From Actinomycetota bacterium (GTDB lineage: Bacteria > Actinomycetota > Actinomycetes > Actinomycetales > Microbacteriaceae), in contig JAHIOK010000397.1 in the NCBI GenBank assembly GCA_018895315.1, positions 1 through 6,045 on the forward strand: a stretch of DNA of 6,045 nucleotides, given 5' to 3'. The number at the start of each line of letters is the position of its first letter. Position 1 is the stretch's first letter. Positions 1-5,642 of the stretch are shown here, one piece after another. The translations under genes and the position numbers were made by a program. Below the pieces are notes generated by a model. That model saw only the letters and a program-made list of their open reading frames with translations. It had not been told where the DNA came from and did not search any database.

Positions 1-730
1 CGGCGCGGTTGTCGAGCACCTCGCCCGCGAACCGATGCACTGCATCGACCACCGATGAGAACGCCTCACCCCGCTGCGCCAGACGTTCATCCGTGGAGGC
101 GACGACGACACGCCGCGAGAGCAGCCAGGATCCGGACTGGCTCAGCAACACCGAATCGGGGTCGCGGCCGATGCGGGCTCCGTGCTCGCGCACGATCGCA
201 TCGGCGAAAGAGTTGTAGGTCGCCACGCGCGGGCGCAGCAGGAGATCGTCAGAGAACACGGGCTTCTCGCCCACGGATGCACCCGCTTCACTCGCGAGCT
301 CGTCGAGGAAGGCGGTCAACGCGGTGCGGGCCGCGCGAGGAGATGCCCCCTCGACACTCGCCCAGAATCGACCGAGCACTCCTTCTCGCGCCAGCCGCTC
401 CACGCGAGGAAGCAGCCCGCGACGAGCGTATTCGTCGACAACGACGAGCCGATGGTCGATGCGCTCGGCGAGCTCACCCGCAGCTTTGCGCGTGAAGGTG
501 AGGCCGAGCACCTCGTCGCGGCGGACGTGTCCGTTCGCGACGAGCCACACGACGCGCCCTGCCATGGTCTCGGTCTTGCCGCTTCCCGCGCCCGCGACGA
601 CCAGAGCCGGCGCCGGGGGCGCCTCGATGACCGCGCGCTGATCGCCGGTGGGCATCGGAAGGCCGAGGGCAGCGGCGATGCCCGCCGCCGATATCGTGCC
701 GGGTCCGCTCCATCTCGCCTGCTCAGTCAC
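1..730 (-). CDS. adnB: UvrD-family ATP-dependent helicase, AdnB-type subunit (N-terminal part, cut by window edge)
   Basis: This is the N-terminal ~243 residues of a superfamily 1A helicase; the 3' end lies beyond base 1. Visible motifs are Q31 of the Q motif (TGDQ), Walker A AGAGSGKT at residues 46-53, motif Ia GLTFTRKAA at 76-84, and motif Ib TYNSFA at 171-176. All are close to the UvrD/PcrA consensus, so this motor looks active. In mycobacteria AdnB is the lead 3'-5' motor of the AdnAB end-resection complex and carries a C-terminal nuclease domain, which cannot be checked here. The GTG start (728-730) overlaps the adnA stop codon as GTGA. No strong Shine-Dalgarno is visible, so translational coupling to adnA is likely. 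The AdnB assignment rests on its place directly downstream of an AdnA-like gene and on the neighbouring gene order. A generic UvrD/PcrA helicase is the alternative. Confidence 0.88.
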   Translation of the reverse strand, partial: MTEQARWSGPGTISAAGIAAALGLPMPTGDQRAVIEAPPAPALVVAGAGSGKTETMAGRVVWLVANGHVRRDEVLGLTFTRKAAGELAERIDHRLVVVDEYARRGLLPRVERLAREGVLGRFWASVEGASPRAARTALTAFLDELASEAGASVGEKPVFSDDLLLRPRVATYNSFADAIVREHGARIGRDPDSVLLSQSGSWLLSRRVVVASTDERLAQRGEAFSSVVDAVHRFAGEVLDNRA

Positions 731-3700
731 GAGGCCGACACCGCCTTCACCGTATGGACAGGACACACGGCGAACGGATGCTTCATGCAGTGCGTGTCGA
801 GGTGGGCATCGAAGCGATCCGACGCCATACCCGCCGCGGCATCGACGATGGAACGCAGGAACGCCGACCGCCGCTCGTCATCCATCGGCTCTTGACGAGC
901 AAGCCGGTAGTGCGTCCCCTTGAGAGTCTTCGAGAGCACCAGGAGGCGGGCGCCGGCGTTGTCACGGGGGTCGGCGCCGGGTACCTCGCCCGCGAGGAAT
1001 GCCAGCTGATACGCGGCGAGTTGCGGATCGTCGGTGACTTTGTCATCGCTCACGCGCTTCTCGGAGCGTCCCGTCTTCAAGTCGACGATCACGACGCGCT
1101 CGGCATCAGCGCGGTCGGCGTCGAGCGGAATCCCTTCCCCCCGCCCATTCGGATACACCTCGACCCGGTCGACTGAGCCGCTCAACAAGGCGATGCGTCG
1201 CCCTGCCGTCTCGTCCGCCGGGATCAGCGCCGGTGTCGTATCGGGCGCGGCATCCATATCGACACCGATCCGGAAGCGCGCCTCGGCGCCGATCGTGCGG
1301 CCACCCTCGCGATGAAAGCGGTCGAGATAGGTGTGCAGGCGACCGACGAGGAGCGTCGCCCAGTCGTGCTCCTTGCGCGACATCCACGGCGCTTCGAAAT
1401 CGAGCTCGCCCCAACGGTCGTCCACGATCGCCTGCAATGCCGCAGCATCACCCCCCGGCACTTCCTCGAGAGCCGCGTGCAGAATCGTGCCGACGCCTGC
1501 CGACCACGACCGGGTGTCACCGCCGAGAGCGCGCACCGCCCAGTCGAGCGGGCATTCGGCGAAGCCCTCCAGCTTCGACGGCGACACGTGCACCGGTCCG
1601 CGCGCGGGGTCGCGCAACGGCGCTGTGCTGGTCGGAGCCGCGACGCCGTACCAATCGTGCGGCATCGCACCGGCGACGCGCGCGCGGCCGAGCAGCACCA
1701 GCTGCGCGGCAGCATGGGTTCGCGGTTCGTTCGCCGCCGATGATGTGAGGGTGCGTCGGTGCTGCGCGACGAGTCCGCGCAACGTGAGTGGATGCTGCGG
1801 CACGGTCGGGCCGTCCGGCTCGTCGCCGGGCTCGGGCAGGAAGGAGAACAGCGGGCTGGGTCCGAGGTCATCGTCATCGACCGCCGTCACCACCAGTCGT
1901 GACCGGGACCGCGACACCGCCCGCACGAGCAGGCGGAGCTCGTCGTGCAGTGCGGCCCGCCGCCGGTCGAGGACGGCGGGAATGTCGGGGATCGTCTCAC
2001 CGCTGCGCCAGGCCGAGACGTCGTCGGCCAGGCGCCAGCTGTCGAGGAGTCCGCCTCGCAGCCGCACGTTCGGCCAGATTCCGTCCTGCACACCGGCGAT
2101 CACGACACCCTCGAACTCGGTGCCGAGGGCCGCCGCCGGGGTCAGCAGCGTCACGGTATCGGGTCGCTCGGGAGCGGTGAGGATGTCTTCGGGAACGTCG
2201 CTGTCGAGAATGCGGTGAATGAAGGGTCCTGGGCCTTCGTCGAGTGAGCGCTCCACGAAGCGCTTGGCCGCGTCGAACAGCGCCACGAGCGCGTCGAGGG
2301 CATGGTCGACCTCGGAGGCGAGGACACCGCCGCCGGTGGCGAGGTCGCGCCAGGCGTCCGCAAGGCGCCGGCCCGAGGCATCCCGCGCTGCGTCCCACAC
2401 CAGCCAGAGCAGATCGTGCACGGTCGCGCCGCGTTGCGCTTCGGCGTGCACTTTCGCGATGGCCGTGGCCAGACGCTCGGCGGCGCGCGCTTCGGGGGTA
2501 TCGATGAGGCCGAGTTCGAGCGGATGCCGCATCGCCTCGGCCAGGAGTTCGCGCGCGGGTCGCGTGCCTTCGGCCGAGAGCTCGGCGTGCCGCAGACGCG
2601 CGCGCAACCTGCGCAATCCTACGGCGTCGAGGCCACCGAACGGTGAGAGCAGCGCGGACGCCACGACGTCGGGGTCGCGCTCGGCGGGCGCCGTGATGCC
2701 CAGACGCACGATCTCGACCACATCGCGGACGACCTGCTCGCGCCCCAGCGGTCGCTGCACGCCGGCGGCCCGCGTGGGCACCTCGCGTGCGGCGAGCTCG
2801 ACCTCCAGCTCGGCCACCTGGCGGGTGTCGTGTGCGATCACGGCGAGGCGTCCCCAGGGCACGTCGTCGAGCACATGCCATTCCCGCAGTGTGCGGGCGA
2901 TCCGGTCGATCTCTTCGAACGGTGACGGCGCAACGATGGCGCGCACGGAAGCGCCCTCATCGACCAGTGGCCCGGGCGCGCGCCGATGCTCGACGCGTCC
3001 GGCGGCGCCGATCGACGACGTGATGGTGCGCGTCAAGCGGGTGAGCGCCGGGGCGCCACGATACGGCGTCGCCAGAACGTGAACAGCGCCCAACAGATCG
3101 CAGAGCTGGGCGAACAGCGCGGGGCTCGCGCCCCGGAATGCGCCCGAGCCGATATCCGGGTCGCCGAAGGCCAGCACGGCGACCCCCCGCACCCGCAAGG
3201 CGCGCAGCAGAGCAATGCCACCCCGGGTCAGTTCCTGCGCGTCGTCGACCAGGACCACCCGCAGCCGAGCGGGTGGCCCGAGCGTCGCCTCCGCCGCAGA
3301 ACCCGGCGCCGCCGAGCGGAGCAGGGCAGCGGCTTCTGCGACGAGATCGGCGGGGTCGCGGTGCGCCGCCCTCATCGCGCCGAGCGTCTCGCGGTACTCC
3401 CCCAGAAACGAAGCCGCCGCAACCCACGACGGCCGCCCGGTAGCTTGACTGAGCGCGGAAAGTTCGGGGGCCTCGATGCCGAGTTCGGCACATTCGGCGA
3501 AAAGCGCGCGCATCTCGGTGCGGAAGGACCGCGAAGACCGCACCGGGGACGGGAGCTCGTCGGGCCAGCGTGTGAACCCGGCGGCAGCATCCTCGTCATC
3601 GCCGGCGAGCATCTCCGCGATGATGCGGTCCTGATCGCCGGCCGTCAGCAGTCGCGGCGGCTCTTCGCCGCGCTGCACCGCCGCTGCGCGCACCAGTTGG

Positions 3701-3960
3701 TAAGCGAACGAAGCGACCGAACGGCCGAGCGGGCCGGAGGTCGCCTGGCCCACGCCGATAGCGAGCCGATCGCGCAAAGCCGTCGCCGTCTGCCGGGTGG
3801 GAGTGAGCACCAATAGCTCGTCGGCAGTGAACGCTCCGGCGGCCAGCAGGGCGGCGACCCGGGCGATGAGCGCTTCGGTCTTGCCGGTGCCGGGCGCACC
3901 GATCACCACACCGGATGCCGTGGGCTCGAGCTCGACGACCGAGCGCTGCGCCGCGTCCAT
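727..3960 (-). CDS. adnA: AdnA-type helicase-nuclease: UvrD-like motor fused to a PD-(D/E)XK nuclease
   Basis: About 1077 residues in one unbroken frame, near the size I recall for mycobacterial AdnA. Numbered from ATG 3960: Walker A GAPGTGKT 21-28, motif Ia VLTPTRQTA 51-59, Walker B VLVDDAQEL 235-243, motif III GDPDIGSGAFRGA 265-277, motif IV-like ATPYRG 296-301, motif V about 602-626, motif VI-like 674-687. The C-terminal nuclease fold starts near 790 and has H828, GSVD (D931), VDLK (D960, K962), and Q980 with Y984: a complete RecB-family active site. C803, C1058, H1061 and C1066 flank it. The family processes double-strand breaks with AdnB in the cytoplasm. Several motor motifs are degenerate, as expected of the subordinate subunit. 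Start is uncertain: ATG 3960 has GGGGGA 10 nt upstream; ATG 3978 and GTG 3987 are in frame and would keep residues before the Q motif. An ATG at 4056 lies upstream of the likely promoter and is unlikely. Confidence 0.9.
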   Translation of the reverse strand: MDAAQRSVVELEPTASGVVIGAPGTGKTEALIARVAALLAAGAFTADELLVLTPTRQTATALRDRLAIGVGQATSGPLGRSVASFAYQLVRAAAVQRGEEPPRLLTAGDQDRIIAEMLAGDDEDAAAGFTRWPDELPSPVRSSRSFRTEMRALFAECAELGIEAPELSALSQATGRPSWVAAASFLGEYRETLGAMRAAHRDPADLVAEAAALLRSAAPGSAAEATLGPPARLRVVLVDDAQELTRGGIALLRALRVRGVAVLAFGDPDIGSGAFRGASPALFAQLCDLLGAVHVLATPYRGAPALTRLTRTITSSIGAAGRVEHRRAPGPLVDEGASVRAIVAPSPFEEIDRIARTLREWHVLDDVPWGRLAVIAHDTRQVAELEVELAAREVPTRAAGVQRPLGREQVVRDVVEIVRLGITAPAERDPDVVASALLSPFGGLDAVGLRRLRARLRHAELSAEGTRPARELLAEAMRHPLELGLIDTPEARAAERLATAIAKVHAEAQRGATVHDLLWLVWDAARDASGRRLADAWRDLATGGGVLASEVDHALDALVALFDAAKRFVERSLDEGPGPFIHRILDSDVPEDILTAPERPDTVTLLTPAAALGTEFEGVVIAGVQDGIWPNVRLRGGLLDSWRLADDVSAWRSGETIPDIPAVLDRRRAALHDELRLLVRAVSRSRSRLVVTAVDDDDLGPSPLFSFLPEPGDEPDGPTVPQHPLTLRGLVAQHRRTLTSSAANEPRTHAAAQLVLLGRARVAGAMPHDWYGVAAPTSTAPLRDPARGPVHVSPSKLEGFAECPLDWAVRALGGDTRSWSAGVGTILHAALEEVPGGDAAALQAIVDDRWGELDFEAPWMSRKEHDWATLLVGRLHTYLDRFHREGGRTIGAEARFRIGVDMDAAPDTTPALIPADETAGRRIALLSGSVDRVEVYPNGRGEGIPLDADRADAERVVIVDLKTGRSEKRVSDDKVTDDPQLAAYQLAFLAGEVPGADPRDNAGARLLVLSKTLKGTHYRLARQEPMDDERRSAFLRSIVDAAAGMASDRFDAHLDTHCMKHPFAVCPVHTVKAVSAS

Positions 3961-3970
3961 CGTCACCGTA

Positions 3971-3976
3971 TCCCCC
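3971..3976 (-). promoter_or_regulatory. Candidate Shine-Dalgarno for adnA
   Basis: On the minus strand, GGGGGA lies 10 nt before ATG 3958-3960. It is the best purine run near any of the candidate starts and is the reason that start was chosen. The spacing is at the long end of normal, and the site overlaps the alternative ATG at 3976-3978. Confidence 0.4.
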
Positions 3977-3995
3977 ATCGTGTCCACGACATGCC

Positions 3996-4018
3996 ACGCT
4001 AGCGCGCGCCGCCGACAC
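3996..4018 (-). promoter_or_regulatory. Candidate DNA-damage promoter of adnAB (RecA-NDp / PafBC-like)
   Basis: Read on the minus strand, GTGTCGGCG (4010-4018), 8 nt, then TAGCGT (3996-4001). The mycobacterial RecA-independent damage promoter (RecA-NDp, activated by PafBC) is TTGTCRGTG-N8-TANNNT. The upstream block matches at 7 of 9 positions, the spacer is exactly 8, and the -10 fits TANNNT. Transcription would start near 3987-3990, so the adnA mRNA would have almost no leader: GTG 3987 would be at or next to the 5' end. No LexA-type GAAC-N4-GTTC box was found nearby. The match is by eye and the DNA is very GC-rich, so some chance similarity is possible. Confidence 0.5.
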
Positions 4019-4124
4019 CCTCCGCGGTACGGCCCGTCGCCGCGCCGGCCCGCCACATCGTCTCAGCCGCCGACGTTCGCCGAGAGCGTGCGCGAGGTCG
4101 CCGCCCCTGCCTCGAACGGTGACG

Positions 4125-4130
4125 TAGAGT
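4125..4130 (+). promoter_or_regulatory. Candidate -10 element for the DUF3107 gene
   Basis: TAGAGT fits the actinobacterial TANNNT -10. It would place the transcript start near 4137, giving a leader of about 36 nt that contains a good Shine-Dalgarno. No convincing -35 hexamer is seen 16-18 nt upstream. It lies in the divergent gap shared with the adnA promoter, about 125 bp from that -10. The rest of the gap shows nothing else recognisable. Confidence 0.4.
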
Positions 4131-4156
4131 TCCAGTACGCCTTCGGGCCCCTGGAC

Positions 4157-4163
4157 AGAAAGG
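4157..4163 (+). promoter_or_regulatory. Shine-Dalgarno of the DUF3107 gene
   Basis: AGAAAGG ends 9 nt before the GTG at 4173. It is a good ribosome binding site and settles this GTG as the start. Confidence 0.65.
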
Positions 4164-4172
4164 CAGCGATCC

Positions 4173-4397
4173 GTGGAGATCCGCATCGGCATTGCGAACA
4201 CCGGCCGTGAACTCAACTTCGAAACCAGCGAACCGGCCGACGCCGTGAAGAAGTCGGTCGCGACAGCGCTCGACGCCGGCGCGACGCACGTGTCATTCAC
4301 GGATTCGAAGGGCAACTCGTACATCGTGCCCACCACGGGCATCGCCTACATCGAGCTCGGCACCGAAGAGTCGCGCCGGGTCGGCTTCGTCGCCTGA
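4173..4397 (+). CDS. DUF3107 family small protein (TB9.4-like)
   Basis: A 74-residue soluble protein with a GTG start (read as Met) and the Shine-Dalgarno AGAAAGG at 9 nt. It begins MEIRIGIANTGRELNFET and has an Ala-rich helix with paired lysines near residues 25-36 (AVKKSVATAL). Strand-like segments follow, and it ends RRVGFVA. This pattern is typical of DUF3107, a short family found across actinobacteria; the M. tuberculosis member is, from memory, Rv3208A (TB9.4). It has no signal peptide, membrane segment or cysteine. The function of the family is not known. The gene is transcribed away from adnA and is followed 15 nt later by a small membrane protein gene, probably on the same transcript. 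Family assignment is from sequence recall, with good confidence; no role is proposed. Confidence 0.85.
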   Translation: MEIRIGIANTGRELNFETSEPADAVKKSVATALDAGATHVSFTDSKGNSYIVPTTGIAYIELGTEESRRVGFVA

Positions 4398-4412
4398 TCC
4401 GCCTCACACGAC

Positions 4413-4703
4413 ATGCAGATCCTCCTCGCGTTCCTCTTCGCGGCGGCCGCCGGCGCTCTGGTGCACTTCACCGTGCCCGGGCGTGAGACACGCGGGGTCG
4501 CGCTCACGCCGATCGTTGCGGCATTCGTCGGCGGTCTCGTCTGGATGATCTTCACATGGTTCGGCGTCGGCATCGACAGCCCGTGGATCTGGATCGCCTC
4601 GATCGCCGTGCCTTTCGCCGTCGCTTACCCGGCGGTGGCTGTGCTGACCCGAGTCCGCCACGCGCACGATGCACGTGAGCGCACCCGGCTCAGAATCGCC
4701 TGA
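4413..4703 (+). CDS. Small three-helix integral membrane protein, function unknown
   Basis: A 96-residue protein beginning at ATG 4413, 15 nt after the DUF3107 stop. Three hydrophobic segments are clear: about residues 2-21, 29-52 and 57-79. Arginines lie in the first loop (R24, R27) and a basic tail follows residue 79 (R80, R82, R88, R90, R92, R94). By the positive-inside rule the N-terminus is outside and the tail is in the cytoplasm. The middle helix is rich in Trp and Phe, and prolines interrupt the third. No catalytic motif, cysteine or lipobox is present. I do not recognise the family. No clear Shine-Dalgarno precedes the ATG, so translation may depend on coupling with DUF3107. In the M. 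tuberculosis block the gene at this place (Rv3209) is described as Thr/Pro-rich and longer, so orthology is doubtful. Confidence 0.8.
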   Translation: MQILLAFLFAAAAGALVHFTVPGRETRGVALTPIVAAFVGGLVWMIFTWFGVGIDSPWIWIASIAVPFAVAYPAVAVLTRVRHAHDARERTRLRIA

Positions 4704-4742
4704 CGCGTCGCGTTCGTCGGCACGTCTCTCCGCGCTCAGCCG

Positions 4743-5459
4743 TCAGGCCGAGAGGCCCATGGCTTCCATGCGCCGGGAGTGACCGCCGATCAGCTGAGTG
4801 AACACCGGCTCGACCTTCTTCTCGTCCGAGGCTTCGAGTCGGGTCGGCCGGAGCGCCGCACGCGCGATCAGCAGAGTGTCGCCGACGAGGCGGCGACCCC
4901 ACAAAGCCAGGAGCGACGCCCACTCCGGGTCGCTTGCGATTGTGGCGGTGATGATGTCGACGATCGCCTGACGATCGTCATCTGCGCGGAGTATGCGTGC
5001 CACACGACGACCCGTCTCCCCATAACTGGCTGACAGAGCGAAGTAGAAGTCGTCGAGCATCCCGGCCGTGATGTGCACCGACAGCATCGTCTCCTGGGGT
5101 CTGACGCCGTGGGTGGCTCGCCGGAAGGAGTCCAGCGGTTCCCGGAACGGCAGCATGATCGCGGTGGGGTCGTCACCGCGCTCACGGATCAGTGCGACGA
5201 GTTCCTGGTGCTTCGTGAGCGCAGCGCCCGCCGCGCGAGAGAGCGACTCCTTCTCGGCGAGCTCCAAAGTCGAGGCGATGAGCTCGCTCAGCGTCTCGAA
5301 GTAGCCGAGCTGTAGGTAGGCTGCCTGCCCGAGGAACGTATCGATCTCGGGAGCCAGCTCCTCGAAATCGACGCGCGTCGCGTCGCCCGCCTCCTCGCGG
5401 GAGCGCAGTCGCAGCGTACGCCCCGGCGCGTCGCGCCTCCGTTTGAACCAGTCGAACAC
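4743..5459 (-). CDS. Ferritin-like fold-containing protein (MiaE-like superfamily)
   Basis: A 238-residue, mostly helical soluble protein starting at GTG 5457-5459. The N-terminus (MFDWFKRRR) is basic and then charged; the helical domain starts near residue 31 with DFEELAPEIDTFLGQAAYLQ and runs to about residue 203. Length, helix pattern and the neighbouring DEAD helicase resemble the actinobacterial ferritin-like proteins of which Rv3210c is, from memory, the M. tuberculosis member (about 230 residues). The superfamily includes the tRNA hydroxylase MiaE, which uses a di-iron site. Candidate ligands here are E55, E86, D136 and D137, but the usual ExxH motif on helices 2 and 4 is not seen: H84 has Leu at the -3 position. 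It is therefore unclear whether it binds metal, and no enzyme activity is claimed. It ends 39 nt from the convergent membrane protein gene. Confidence 0.8.
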   Translation of the reverse strand: MFDWFKRRRDAPGRTLRLRSREEAGDATRVDFEELAPEIDTFLGQAAYLQLGYFETLSELIASTLELAEKESLSRAAGAALTKHQELVALIRERGDDPTAIMLPFREPLDSFRRATHGVRPQETMLSVHITAGMLDDFYFALSASYGETGRRVARILRADDDRQAIVDIITATIASDPEWASLLALWGRRLVGDTLLIARAALRPTRLEASDEKKVEPVFTQLIGGHSRRMEAMGLSA

Positions 5460-5465
5460 GGATCC

Positions 5466-5471
5466 AGCCTA
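5466..5471 (-). promoter_or_regulatory. -10 element of a likely leaderless promoter for the ferritin-like gene
   Basis: On the minus strand TAGGCT is followed by six bases (GGATCC) and then the GTG start. A transcript start 7 nt below the -10 would fall on the G of GTG, giving a leaderless mRNA, which is common in actinobacteria. No Shine-Dalgarno is present, which agrees. No good -35 hexamer is seen. Confidence 0.55.
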
Positions 5472-5525
5472 GAGCCGCAGCATCCGTTCTCGAGCGGGGC
5501 GCCGGGGGTTCGCACCAAGGACGGG

Positions 5526-5531
5526 TATCGT
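5526..5531 (+). promoter_or_regulatory. Candidate -10 element for the DEAD-box helicase gene
   Basis: TATCGT matches TANNNT and would start a transcript near 5538, about 105 nt upstream of the helicase start. There is no clear -35. A weaker alternative, CAGGCT at 5631-5636, sits 6 nt before the GTG, in the same arrangement as the leaderless promoter of the divergent gene, but lacks the first T. Confidence 0.35.
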
Positions 5532-5538
5532 GGAGACC

Positions 5539-5559
5539 GCCCCGGCAGTGGATCGGGGC
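5539..5559 (+). other. GC hairpin in the 5' leader of the DEAD-box helicase gene
   Basis: GCCCCG (5539-5544) can pair with CGGGGC (5554-5559) around a 9-nt loop. The right arm also begins the perfect palindrome CGGGGCCCCG (5554-5563). If transcription starts near 5538, this hairpin would sit at the very 5' end of the mRNA, where it could protect the RNA. The pairing is seen in the sequence; the role is inference. Confidence 0.35.
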
Positions 5560-5642
5560 CCCGCGCCTGTGGCTGAGTGAACGGCGTGGACCATTCATCT
5601 CGGTGGCGAATCTCGCCGCCCTCATCCGAACAGGCTCATATC

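Noticed and set aside
182..895. A 237-codon plus-strand open frame opposite adnB and the end of adnA
   Set aside because: It lies antisense to clear helicase and nuclease coding sequence, and its translation is Arg/Ala-rich with no recognisable domain. Long antisense frames are expected at this GC content.
1331..3816. Long plus-strand frames (1331-2218, 2219-3082, 2986-3816) across adnA
   Set aside because: All overlap the unbroken AdnA frame that carries helicase and nuclease motifs; their products are low-complexity Arg/Ser/Ala sequences.
4114..4132. Inverted repeat GAAC ... GTTC over the DUF3107 -10, considered as a LexA box
   Set aside because: The actinobacterial SOS box is GAAC-N4-GTTC with flanking pairs; here the gap is 11 nt and the flanks do not pair.
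3596..4342. A 248-codon minus-strand frame spanning the adnA start and the DUF3107 gene
   Set aside because: It is antisense to DUF3107 and out of frame with AdnA, and it crosses the intergenic control region. The two genes it overlaps have family support.
4704..4742. Terminator between the convergent membrane-protein and ferritin-like genes
   Set aside because: The 39-nt gap has just a short palindrome (GACGCGTC, 4702-4709) that overlaps the stop codon, and no stem-loop with a T-run.
5577..5642. In-frame GTG starts (5577, 5586) giving an N-terminal extension of the DEAD-box helicase
   Set aside because: The extra residues do not resemble the family, and the GTG at 5643 gives the usual short N-terminus before the Q motif.
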